A stretch of 64,000 nt of DNA from CALGYY01 sp963678485. GTDB lineage: Bacteria; Bacteroidota; Bacteroidia; Bacteroidales; CAIWKO01. The translations under genes were made by a program, and so were the position numbers. Position 1 is the first letter of the stretch, and each line of letters starts with the position of its first letter. The stretch is from the NCBI GenBank assembly GCA_963678485.1, contig OY782882.1, positions 124,001 to 188,000 of the forward strand, in the 5' to 3' direction. The notes below the pieces were generated by a model, which was not told the DNA's origin, did no database searches, and saw nothing but the letters and a program-made list of their open reading frames with translations. Shown one piece after another: positions 34,764 to 42,305 of the stretch.

Positions 34764-35077
34764 CCGACGGATACCTGAACGAATATATCAGCCAGCGGAT
34801 GCAGGAATTGGGCTTTAAGGAGTTCCACTGGGAGCCTGTGCTTATTCCTGTCACTGCCGGAGTTATCAAATTTATCGGGGCTTACAATGAATTTTTCTAC
34901 CTGGTGACCAGAACTCTGACAAATGGAACGATCATCATCGGGGACACACATTACCTGGTGGCCCAGGATTATGCAAACCTGACTTTCGCACGGCTGCATG
35001 AGTTCACCGGCAATATTACCATTGATTCACCTGCAAATGCAAGCATAGAATTTATACGAGTAATACCACAGTTATGA
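34760..35077 (+). CDS. small beta-rich protein 3
   Basis: This 105-residue protein starts with a short amphipathic helix (YLNEYISQRMQELGF) and then shows beta strands: FHWEPVLIPVTAGVIKFIGAYNEFFYLVT, TNGTIIIGDTHYLV, FTGNITID and ASIEFIRVIPQL. It lies in the same cassette as the two previous beta proteins, with ATGA overlaps at both ends, but similarity to them is weak. A structural role in the particle is inferred from context. I do not recognise a family. Confidence 0.5.
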   Translation: MTDGYLNEYISQRMQELGFKEFHWEPVLIPVTAGVIKFIGAYNEFFYLVTRTLTNGTIIIGDTHYLVAQDYANLTFARLHEFTGNITIDSPANASIEFIRVIPQL

Positions 35078-35916
35078 ATAAACAGCAATTCAAATATCAA
35101 CTGGGAAATCTTCGCAAGGTTATAAATAAACTGATAGCAGAAGGAAGAGAAATTGTCTACTCTGCAATCTTCACCATTGACGGCAAGAAGCAAAAGCTCA
35201 TTGACCTGGCCGATGCCAAGAAATTCAATCTGCTCAACCGCTTCATGGAGTATGAAAATCCTACGCACTTAAGGATTGAATACTACGATAAGCAGGACAC
35301 TCGGAACATGATTGATGTCAAAGATTTTCCATTTGATGCACCTGAGAAAGCTCCTGAAAAGACAGAATTCAGGGGTTTTGGAGAAGCTGAGATCAATCAG
35401 ATCGTTGATCAGCGCATGGCCGAAAAGCAAAGGCAGATGGACCATGAAGAGCTCAAAGATCATGTCCGGGAACTCACTGTCGAGAACCAGGAGCTTCAGG
35501 ATAAGATTGAAGCCCTTGAAGATACCAATGCCCATTTGGAAGTCGAACTGGAAAAGAAAAAGTCCATTCGCTATTATGCCGGGATGTTAGGAGACATACT
35601 GGAAAGCTTCGGAATCAAAAGGGATAAGATCAAAAAGCCCTTGGCAGAATTGATGGGCGTGGATGAAGATTCACCGGAACCCAAGCAAGTGGCCGGTCAG
35701 AAAAAAGATGCCTCAGGCATTGTAGAAGAAGAACCGTCACCGGATCAGCAGAAGCGGGCCGAGATCATTAACCTGATCGACCAGTACCTGCAAACCTTGC
35801 CGAATGTCACCCTGGCCAATGTATTCAAGATTTTCTCTGCCATTGAGCAAAGCCCATTCATTGCCGATGAACTGTTAGACTATTTGAAAAACCGTAATAA
35901 CAAATCTGATGAATAG
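35074..35916 (+). CDS. coiled-coil protein of the virus-like module
   Basis: This 280-residue protein has a beta-containing first third with AIFTIDGKKQKLIDLADAKKF and LRIEYYD. A strong coiled coil lies at about 108-170 (heptad-rich ELKDHVRELTVENQELQ and KIEALEDTNAHLEVELEKKK), followed by a mostly helical C-terminal half. No membrane segment, signal or catalytic motif is seen. It may be a scaffolding or fibre-like protein. It overlaps its neighbours by four and eight bases, consistent with co-translation. Confidence 0.55.
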   Translation: MNKQQFKYQLGNLRKVINKLIAEGREIVYSAIFTIDGKKQKLIDLADAKKFNLLNRFMEYENPTHLRIEYYDKQDTRNMIDVKDFPFDAPEKAPEKTEFRGFGEAEINQIVDQRMAEKQRQMDHEELKDHVRELTVENQELQDKIEALEDTNAHLEVELEKKKSIRYYAGMLGDILESFGIKRDKIKKPLAELMGVDEDSPEPKQVAGQKKDASGIVEEEPSPDQQKRAEIINLIDQYLQTLPNVTLANVFKIFSAIEQSPFIADELLDYLKNRNNKSDE

Positions 35917-36100
35917 CTACGAGTATAAAGTCAAGATTGAGGCCGACAGTCCTGAACAGGCTAAAGCCGTATTACAGGCCATGTTCGATTTGATGAAAAC
36001 CGTCCGGGGCGAACTGTCCACGGGTGAATTCATCCAATTCGCTGCAAAGATTAAAAACAAGCCTTCGCTTATTCATAAGGCTAAATTCTTCTTACGATAA
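35909..36100 (+). CDS. 63-residue small protein
   Basis: A 63-residue soluble protein beginning MNSYEYKVKIEADSPEQAKA with helices (VLQAMFDLMKTVRGELSTGEF) and a basic end HKAKFFLR. The strand-helix pattern resembles small ferredoxin-like folds, but no family is recognised. It starts eight bases inside the coiled-coil gene and ends on the base where the next gene starts, so it looks like a real member of the operon. Confidence 0.5.
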   Translation: MNSYEYKVKIEADSPEQAKAVLQAMFDLMKTVRGELSTGEFIQFAAKIKNKPSLIHKAKFFLR

Positions 36101-37215
36101 TGACTAACCCTTCTCCAAATACTAACAAAGCTAAAGGACTGCCCAAAGGCAAAAAGTCCAAGCTGGAAGAATGGCTGGATAATCCCCAGCGTGTTCTTGT
36201 GGCGGGGGCTATTGTTGGCGTTGGCGGATTCCTGACCTATAAACTGGTCAGGCTGATCTGGTCAAGCATACGCTCTAATGCTACCAGTAAGCAAGCGGAT
36301 GATGATCCCAATGTCAGGGCTGCTATGACTATACGAGTTGCCATGAATCCATCCGGGATCTCCTGGATGAAGTCATTCGATACGACTAATAATGATGCAA
36401 TCTTTAATGCAGCCAAGACCATTACTGATCTGGATGCAGTGATCAAAGCATATCGTAAGCTATACGATGCGGATATGATGACTGACTTACAAAGCGAGCT
36501 GAGTGCCGATGAGTACCAGAAACTCATGAACATAATCACTTCCAATCCTAATAAACAAGGTGGGGCTGATCCTGTGACCTGGGCAAAGAAAACACAGATG
36601 GTTGTATCAAAGAAACAAGTCACTATCCGCAAAACCCCGGATGCAAGCTATCATGGCGGATTCTACGAGGATAAGAAAGATGACAACATTATCAAAATGG
36701 TTGACCCCAGTGTTTTTATCGGTTATGCTACCGGTGTTCAGCAATTCGATAGCAAGAACAATGTCAAGTTCATCCAGGTTGGCTACATCGTTAAAAAGGA
36801 CGGCATACCTGAGAAATATAAAAAATTCGCAGGCACAAAATCGGTTTTCTGGGTCAGTGCATCTGCGGATTACGTGGACATCTTCAGCAAGTATAACCTC
36901 ATGTTTGACCGATACCCGAACACCAAACTGGCCGTCTCTTACATGAAGCCGCTGGACTATTACGAAGCACCGGCAGAGGATCCCAACAAAAAGAAAAATG
37001 GTGTCAGCGGGCTTCCCATTAAAGCAGTGGTCAGCAAGCGGCAGACGAGGATATTAAACGAGAAGATGATGCCGATAGTAACGGTTGAGCCCCAGACTTT
37101 ACTAGGAGCTTACCTGGGCGGCCTAGATACCGGACAAAAGAAGTATGTGAAGTTTTTAACCGCATCAGGCACGGAACGCTGGGCGGATGAAAGTAATGTT
37201 CAAATTTTTGACTGA
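36100..37215 (+). CDS. membrane-anchored protein with SH3-like repeats
   Basis: This 371-residue protein has one membrane helix at about 30-50 (VLVAGAIVGVGGFLTYKLVRLIW), a helical region to about 165, and two related parts that each start VVSK(K/R)Q and continue as short strands (about 166-260 and 307-371). These repeats look like bacterial SH3-type domains, which often bind peptidoglycan. A phrase LLGAYLGGLDTGQKKYVKF in the second part fits. Being directly upstream of the lytic transglycosylase suggests a role in crossing the cell wall, perhaps as part of an entry device. SH3 assignment is by pattern. Confidence 0.55.
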   Translation: MTNPSPNTNKAKGLPKGKKSKLEEWLDNPQRVLVAGAIVGVGGFLTYKLVRLIWSSIRSNATSKQADDDPNVRAAMTIRVAMNPSGISWMKSFDTTNNDAIFNAAKTITDLDAVIKAYRKLYDADMMTDLQSELSADEYQKLMNIITSNPNKQGGADPVTWAKKTQMVVSKKQVTIRKTPDASYHGGFYEDKKDDNIIKMVDPSVFIGYATGVQQFDSKNNVKFIQVGYIVKKDGIPEKYKKFAGTKSVFWVSASADYVDIFSKYNLMFDRYPNTKLAVSYMKPLDYYEAPAEDPNKKKNGVSGLPIKAVVSKRQTRILNEKMMPIVTVEPQTLLGAYLGGLDTGQKKYVKFLTASGTERWADESNVQIFD

Positions 37216-37796
37216 TGATACTCATTGAGAAACTAAAATGCAATCATGGCGAAAACCCTGCGGAATTTGAACGCAAGGTTCGCAATATCTCTGGGCTCTT
37301 GGGAATAAATCCCAACTGGCTTATGATGATTATGTACTTGGAAAGCGGGCTGAATGCCCAGGCTGTGAACAAGCAGCCCGGAGATTCATCTGATCCTTAT
37401 ACCAGGGCCGCTAAACGTGCCACCGGACTAACCCAGTTCATGCCATCAACGGCAAGGGGAATGGGAACCACAACCCAGCAACTCTACCAGATGAGTGCCA
37501 TTGACCAGTTGGACTATGTGTATAAGTTTTTCAAAAGCAAAGCTGGCAAGATCAAGAGCTATTATGATCTGTACCTGTTTAACTTCTTCCCGATTGCAAT
37601 TGGAAAGCCGGATGATTGGGTGTTTCAGACCGCAGGAACCAGCGCTTCGATCATTGCAAAACAGAATCCAGGCATGGACATCAATAAAGATGGTCAGATC
37701 ACTGTGGGCGAAGCAAAACAGCGCATGAAGGCCGGAATTCCGGCAGCGTATCTTACGCAGGTCATCACAGAGATTGAAAAAAAAAGTGGCAACTAG
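37215..37796 (+). CDS. lytic transglycosylase (SLT/EtgA-like)
   Basis: This 193-residue protein has the core of lysozyme-like lytic transglycosylases: NWLMMIMYLESGLNAQA with catalytic Glu43, TGLTQFMPSTARGMG, and a C-terminal helix region ending EIEKKSGN. Such enzymes cleave peptidoglycan glycan strands; viruses use them to enter or leave the cell. No signal peptide is present in the annotated frame. A run of nine A just before the stop could shift ribosomes into a frame that adds a membrane helix (see the separate entry at 37776). The start codon overlaps the stop of the preceding gene by one base. Confidence 0.85.
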   Translation: MILIEKLKCNHGENPAEFERKVRNISGLLGINPNWLMMIMYLESGLNAQAVNKQPGDSSDPYTRAAKRATGLTQFMPSTARGMGTTTQQLYQMSAIDQLDYVYKFFKSKAGKIKSYYDLYLFNFFPIAIGKPDDWVFQTAGTSASIIAKQNPGMDINKDGQITVGEAKQRMKAGIPAAYLTQVITEIEKKSGN

Positions 37797-37873
37797 GAAT
37801 AGGTGGATTCATACTTCTTGGAGTGGCCGGTACATGGATATGGTGGAAATTCAATAATAACAACAAAAAATAA
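37776..37873 (+). other. candidate -1 frameshift extension adding a membrane helix to the transglycosylase
   Basis: The transglycosylase reads GAA AAA AAA AGT GGC AAC TAG. A run of nine A at 37777-37785 makes the slippery A AAA AAA. Slipping back one base continues in the -1 frame as KWQLGIGGFILLGVAGTW followed by IWWKFNNNNKK, ending at TAA 37871-37873. This is a perfect membrane helix with a basic tail. The -1 frame has a TGA at 37775-37777 and no ATG or good start within it, so it can only be reached by slippage or if the A run differs by one base from the true sequence. A pseudogene or sequencing error is the alternative. Confidence 0.45.
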
Positions 37874-37880
37874 TAGAAAC

Positions 37881-38357
37881 ATGGAAACTAAAATTTTAAC
37901 AGCAGCAGCAGCAAGCGGCGGAGATATTAAAGACATGGAAGTCGCAATCATTCGCAAACGTGACAAAACCTTGATAAACGTAAAGTTCTTTGACCTTTTA
38001 CGGTATTTCAAAAATGCAGATTTTATCAATGATGAAATTACTATTAATGGTGAGGTCTGCAAATTGAGTTCATTTCAGAACAAACCTGATTTGGTGATTT
38101 TGAGTGTCATAAAAGCCACCAATGGCGGGGATGGATCATACATCGTTGATGGAACCACTTACACCGCTAACCATGAATTCCAGGTGGCAAAAAACACCAA
38201 TGTTAACATCACCCTGGCAGCAGATGTTAATTCTGCATTTGAAAGCGTGATTGACAGCAATGGTGCGAGCTATTTACCCAATAATAACGTGGTGACAATC
38301 CCTGTGGCCGCAGTGCTCACGCTAACTATCACTTTCAAAGGTAAGAACCCGATCTAA
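37881..38357 (+). CDS. beta-rich protein, possible spike or receptor-binding component
   Basis: I chose the ATG at 37881, giving 158 residues; an in-frame ATG at 37803 would overlap the possible frameshift extension and add 26 residues of poor quality. The N-terminal half (METKILTAAAASGGDIKDM) is mixed, with NVKFFDLLRYFKNADFIND; the C-terminal half is beta-rich with GGDGSYIVDGTTYTANHEFQV, VNITLAADVNSAFESVID and VTIPVAAVLTLTITFKG, like an immunoglobulin-like or spike domain. No family is recognised. It follows the transglycosylase and precedes the lysis genes. Confidence 0.5.
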   Translation: METKILTAAAASGGDIKDMEVAIIRKRDKTLINVKFFDLLRYFKNADFINDEITINGEVCKLSSFQNKPDLVILSVIKATNGGDGSYIVDGTTYTANHEFQVAKNTNVNITLAADVNSAFESVIDSNGASYLPNNNVVTIPVAAVLTLTITFKGKNPI

Positions 38358-38369
38358 TAACATTGAAGC

Positions 38370-38573
38370 ATGACACGCTCAAGAAGATTACTCCTGACCA
38401 TCATTGCCGGGTTGATTCTATCCTTAATTGCTGGTTTTGCTGTTTACCGGCAAATGGAGACGGTCGCCTCGGCATGTGTGGCCGGGATCATGGCCATTCT
38501 CTCTACATACATCTGGGGAGAAACCCGCAGGCCATCGGACAAAAAAGACAAAGAAAATCAAAGCGAAGAATAA
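38370..38573 (+). CDS. holin-like small membrane protein
   Basis: This 67-residue protein has a basic start MTRSRR, two membrane helices (about 8-26 LLTIIAGLILSLIAGFAVY and 33-49 ACVAGIMAILSTYIW) and a charged tail PSDKKDKENQSEE. This is the usual holin layout. The next gene starts on its last base, and the next two genes encode a spanin-like protein and an amidase, so together they form a plausible lysis set. Holins have no common sequence, so the call rests on topology and neighbours. Confidence 0.6.
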   Translation: MTRSRRLLLTIIAGLILSLIAGFAVYRQMETVASACVAGIMAILSTYIWGETRRPSDKKDKENQSEE

Positions 38574-39178
38574 TGAACCTACTGAAAAATAAGGCGTTCC
38601 TGATAACCCTGGTTATCGCAGCTATCTGGACAATAGTAGCAATAATATTTGTAGGTAAATACTTCCGTGAACGGGCTGACAGGGAGCGCATGGAAAATAA
38701 TCTGGCAGCCTCCAATAAACAGATTGAGTATTACGAGACTGAAAACGGGCAACTGGCCGCAAGGACGGATGCTTTGCAGCTTCATAATGATGAACTCAAG
38801 CAGCTTTATCCTGAGATCATGGCCGAACTCAAAAACCTGAAAATCCCTGCCCGTCGGGTAGAAAACTACTCTGAAACGGTCATACATCATGATAAGGAAA
38901 TTGTAACAAAGCTTCGTGATAGCTTGCTTTATGATACGGTCCCGGTGAAGGTTTTTAATTACCAGGATGAATTTTATAAGGTCAGTGGAATTGCTATTGC
39001 TGACACGCAAAAAGTTCACATTGAATCCACGGACAGCCTGATACAGGTTGTATATCGTGGAGAACGCTATAAGCCCTGGCTGTGGATTTTCTCCCGCAGA
39101 AAGCTTCAACAGTCCATTGTCAGCAAAAACCCCAATTCAAAGATTGTTTACGCAAGGCAAATTAAAATCGAAAAATGA
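38573..39178 (+). CDS. Rz/DUF6549-like single-span membrane protein
   Basis: I chose the ATG at 38573 (TAATG overlap with the holin-like gene), giving 201 residues; a longer in-frame ORF from 38363 runs through the holin gene and is a shadow. A membrane helix at about 8-27 (AFLITLVIAAIWTIVAIIFV) is followed by a long coiled coil (about 30-95) and then a C-terminal part with strands (DTVPVKVFNYQDEFYKVSG). This is the layout of spanin-type or DUF6549 proteins found next to lysis genes in Bacteroidota phages. It probably links membrane disruption with lysis. It overlaps the amidase gene by four bases. Confidence 0.55.
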   Translation: MNLLKNKAFLITLVIAAIWTIVAIIFVGKYFRERADRERMENNLAASNKQIEYYETENGQLAARTDALQLHNDELKQLYPEIMAELKNLKIPARRVENYSETVIHHDKEIVTKLRDSLLYDTVPVKVFNYQDEFYKVSGIAIADTQKVHIESTDSLIQVVYRGERYKPWLWIFSRRKLQQSIVSKNPNSKIVYARQIKIEK

Positions 39179-39690
39179 AAACATTGTGGTGGATCATCGG
39201 CGGACTGGTGGCCATCGCCATAACAACAGGAGCAACTATGACAGCAATCAAAATCATCAATCTTGTTAACAGCCTGCCTAAAGGCAAAGGCACTTACAAA
39301 AAACGCAAACTCTCGGACGTGACAGGTATCGTGATCCATCACAGCGCATCGGATTTTGGTGGGCCGGTGGACTTCGCCAACTGGCACATCGGGCGTGGCT
39401 GGCCGGGAATCGGTTATCACTTTGTGATCTTAAAGGACGGAACGGTGAACCAGACCAACGAACTGGATAGCATCAGCTATCATGTGAAGGATAAGAATAC
39501 CCCAAACATTGGGATATGCCTGGTGGGACATTTGTCGCACCATCCGCCTACACCGCAGCAACTTTCCTCACTTAAAGAATTGATTGCACATGTCAATACT
39601 GCCGTAGGCAAGCAGTTGATTGTTCGTGGCCATCGTGATCTGCAAGCAACTGAATGTCCTGGCTTGCTTATGAAATTGCCCTTAAAATAA
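39175..39690 (+). CDS. N-acetylmuramoyl-L-alanine amidase with N-terminal membrane anchor
   Basis: This 171-residue protein has a membrane helix (about 5-30) and then an amidase_2 (PGRP-like) domain: GIVIHHSAS with zinc ligand His55, GYHFVILKDGT, GICLVGHL, and RGHRDLQATECPG with His153 and Cys161. These are the three typical zinc ligands. The enzyme cuts the bond between muramic acid and the stem peptide. The N-terminal helix would hold it at the inner membrane or serve as a signal-anchor. It ends the lysis set. Confidence 0.88.
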   Translation: MKTLWWIIGGLVAIAITTGATMTAIKIINLVNSLPKGKGTYKKRKLSDVTGIVIHHSASDFGGPVDFANWHIGRGWPGIGYHFVILKDGTVNQTNELDSISYHVKDKNTPNIGICLVGHLSHHPPTPQQLSSLKELIAHVNTAVGKQLIVRGHRDLQATECPGLLMKLPLK

Positions 39691-39699
39691 TAACGATCC

Positions 39700-40461
39700 A
39701 TGAACCAGCTTGAACTCAACCGCAAAATAGAAGCACTCATCCGGGAGAAGGATTCCAAAAGTGAATCCTACTCCCAGGATGATATCGCTTTTATCCAGCA
39801 ATACGAGGGTTCAGGCGGTCAGGGCAGCAAAGGCGCAACAGGTGAAGGATTGCTTTATGAGTTCTTCACCCCGGACTATGTAGTGGATCTCATGTGGGAG
39901 CTGGCTGAAAGATACGGTTATGATAAAACCGGATCAGTGTTAGAACCCAGTGTGGCCACAGGTCGGTTACTAAGACCGGCCTCGGATAAAAACAAATGCA
40001 CTGCTTTTGAGATCAATCCGATTTCTACAAGGATTTGTCAGATCACATATCCTGGTCTTACTGTCTATAACAAGTATTTTGAAACGGCTTTCCTGGAACC
40101 GGATCGCTTTACCCGCAGGATTAAGCCGGAGCAATTGACCTGGTTGAAGGATTATCCTTTTTCATTGGTGATCGGAAACCCGCCATACGGCAAATACAAA
40201 AACAAATACAGCTCTTACTTCCCAAAACCTTCCATGCACCAGATTGAGCTGTTCTTTGTGTATTACGGACTGAAATTGCTTGCTCCTGGTGGGTTATTGG
40301 TTTACATCATTTCGAGCAATTTCCTGAGAAACGGGATTTCTTACAACTCAGAAAAAGACGAGATCGGAAAACTGGCTGAGCTAGTCGATGCTTATCGCTT
40401 GCCCCCTGTTTTTCGCTTTTCAGAAGTGCCCGTTGACATCATTGTTTTACGCAAAAAATAA
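39700..40461 (+). CDS. N6-adenine DNA methyltransferase
   Basis: This 253-residue protein has the SAM-binding motif I region SVLEPSVATGRLLRPA at about 80-95 and the catalytic N160-P-P-Y163 in LVIGNPPYGKY, the signature of N6-adenine methyltransferases of the TaqI/Eco57I kind. No endonuclease partner lies next to it, so it is likely an orphan enzyme, perhaps protecting element DNA from restriction or marking it for packaging or replication. It starts nine bases after the amidase. Confidence 0.85.
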   Translation: MNQLELNRKIEALIREKDSKSESYSQDDIAFIQQYEGSGGQGSKGATGEGLLYEFFTPDYVVDLMWELAERYGYDKTGSVLEPSVATGRLLRPASDKNKCTAFEINPISTRICQITYPGLTVYNKYFETAFLEPDRFTRRIKPEQLTWLKDYPFSLVIGNPPYGKYKNKYSSYFPKPSMHQIELFFVYYGLKLLAPGGLLVYIISSNFLRNGISYNSEKDEIGKLAELVDAYRLPPVFRFSEVPVDIIVLRKK

Positions 40462-40466
40462 ACTTC

Positions 40467-41333
40467 ATGGCAAACTATAAAATACCAAAACCCGAACCCA
40501 TGCTTGTACTGGACGATATGAAAGCCCTGAATAAGCAGATCAAAGACCTTCAGAAGGATTTCCAGGTAAAGGAAATTGATATTGTTTTCAAAGAGGAACG
40601 CTTGATATATAACCAGATTAAGAGCTCTAAAGATGCTTACGAATTCCTGAAAGAGATCATTGGTGACGGTTTGGAAATTCAGGAGCACTTTGTGGTGTTG
40701 TATATGAACCATGCGAATAAGGTTATCGGCTATTACAAGCACACCAAAGGCACTATTAACTCAACCCAGGTAGATATTGAAATGATAGTGGCCGTGGCCT
40801 TAAAAATTCTGGCAAAGGCGGTGATCCTTTGCCATAACCATCCTTCAGGAAACGAAAAGCCAAGCGATGCAGACCGAACCCTGACAAGGAAAGTCAAAGC
40901 AGCTTTCAACTACTTTGACATAAATGTATTGGATCATACGATCCTAACTAAGAATGCTTACTATTCCTTTGCTGACGAAGGCGACAGCGCTTTGTCTGGA
41001 CTTGGTAACCCCTTTGCCATTGTTGCCAGTCAGGTGTTTTCAACAATGTTTCAGAAACTTCTGGAATACGCAGGAAAAAAGATAAATGAAAAGAAACAGA
41101 CCCAGAATCAGAGCTTATCTGGAACATCGGAAATCGAGAAAGAGCTGCGCCAGGAAATACTCAAACAATTAAAGAAGGTCACACAGGCCAATTCTCCGGC
41201 AATTTGGCAGCAAATACAATCGCCGGATGGATATGCACGAATTGAAAGCCTGGTTGTTCAGCGAGTGATCAGTCACCGGCTTGTACCGGCAGCGGTGATT
41301 CCTCAGTTGGAAACTGAATTTAATATGAACTAA
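40467..41333 (+). CDS. RadC/JAB-domain protein
   Basis: This 288-residue protein has a central RadC-type JAB domain with the metal-binding motif HNHPSGNEKPSDAD (H-x-H-P-S-G-x5-D) and the upstream VLYMNHANKVIGYYKHTKGTINSTQVD. The phrases are typical of RadC, which is frequent in mobile elements and phages though its activity is unsettled. The ends have coiled-coil-like stretches (LNKQIKDLQKDFQVKEID; KKINEKKQTQNQ). It contains LSGLGNP, a short phrase like those in two other module proteins. It is part of the replication-like half of the module. Confidence 0.82.
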   Translation: MANYKIPKPEPMLVLDDMKALNKQIKDLQKDFQVKEIDIVFKEERLIYNQIKSSKDAYEFLKEIIGDGLEIQEHFVVLYMNHANKVIGYYKHTKGTINSTQVDIEMIVAVALKILAKAVILCHNHPSGNEKPSDADRTLTRKVKAAFNYFDINVLDHTILTKNAYYSFADEGDSALSGLGNPFAIVASQVFSTMFQKLLEYAGKKINEKKQTQNQSLSGTSEIEKELRQEILKQLKKVTQANSPAIWQQIQSPDGYARIESLVVQRVISHRLVPAAVIPQLETEFNMN

Positions 41334-41334
41334 T

Positions 41335-42300
41335 GTGAACTACGTTACCGAAAATATCATTCAAGAAACTGCTAATAATCCAGCCTGGTTCAGAGCCAGG
41401 ATTGCGGCTATAAATAAGCTGCTAGATGAATTGCCAAAAACCGAGGAGAAAAACTCTCCCCGTGTTTTGCTGCGTAATGGCCTGATCCCGGAAGAACTTC
41501 AAAAACGCTTCAATGAGATTCTGGATTATGAATATAAGCTCACATTTGCGCTGAACTCTCCGCTAACATTGAGAGAGATCACCAGTTTCAATACATGGTT
41601 TGCTATGCACCCTGAAAAGATTTGCGGAAAGGAAGTGGTCACAAGTTCATTACAGTTTCCAATCACAGTTGAAGGATCAAAGGACGATATCATCCGCTGC
41701 ATACAAGGGGACGCACCTTTCGAGAAGGTAGAAAATGAATCAGTGAGACCAACCACTGAACCGGAAAAGAAGAACCGCTTCGGGGATGCAACCCGGCTTT
41801 TAGACTTGCTTGTTAGTGATTTTCATGGATATTACCACGATCAGGTTGAAGTGTTCAACCAGGAAAATCAGTCGTTGAATGACCAAATTCAGGCATTGGA
41901 ACAAGAATTTAAGGATGCCGGACGTGATCGGAAAAAGCGCAAGGAGATCAATGAAAAGCTCTCCGAGGTCAGTGGCAAATACCACCAGGAACGCAGAAGG
42001 TTTGAAGACGACTGGATCGACTTCTGCCTTGCACTAAGGCAAATCATCATAGACAAAGCACAATCCCTGGGAATAGTCATCAATGAGGACGAAGGCTATT
42101 ACATTCCTGATGACATACTACTGGCTATTACAGACCGGCCCGGCATTGAGCATTACTGGCACAATAAGATCGGAGATGTGATTGACAAGGAACTGGAATA
42201 CTATAAAAACATATCGGACAAGAACAGGGAAAGCCACAGTGGTGATTTGGAGCTTGAAGCCCTGGCTCTTGAAGTGGAACTGCAACTATTAAAAACATAA
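41335..42300 (+). CDS. hypothetical protein with coiled coil and conserved C-terminal tail
   Basis: This 321-residue protein starts with GTG at 41335, directly after the preceding TAA; no ATG in frame is near. It is helical with a coiled coil at about 185-235 (FNQENQSLNDQIQALEQEFKDAGRDRKKRKEIN). The remarkable feature is its C-terminus GDLELEALALEVELQLL, nearly identical to that of the large helicase encoded next (DDLELEALALEVELELL). The same ending on two otherwise different proteins suggests a shared targeting or assembly signal. Function is unknown. Confidence 0.6.
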   Translation: MNYVTENIIQETANNPAWFRARIAAINKLLDELPKTEEKNSPRVLLRNGLIPEELQKRFNEILDYEYKLTFALNSPLTLREITSFNTWFAMHPEKICGKEVVTSSLQFPITVEGSKDDIIRCIQGDAPFEKVENESVRPTTEPEKKNRFGDATRLLDLLVSDFHGYYHDQVEVFNQENQSLNDQIQALEQEFKDAGRDRKKRKEINEKLSEVSGKYHQERRRFEDDWIDFCLALRQIIIDKAQSLGIVINEDEGYYIPDDILLAITDRPGIEHYWHNKIGDVIDKELEYYKNISDKNRESHSGDLELEALALEVELQLLKT

Positions 42301-42305
42301 CAGCC

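Noticed and set aside
38363..38572. Upstream extension of the spanin-like gene
   Set aside because: The extra 70 residues are the out-of-frame reading of the holin-like gene; TAATG at 38571-38575 gives a clean start.
39700..40461. Orphan methyltransferase as part of a restriction system
   Set aside because: No endonuclease or specificity gene lies next to it in the module; the type I system at the end of the window has its own HsdM.
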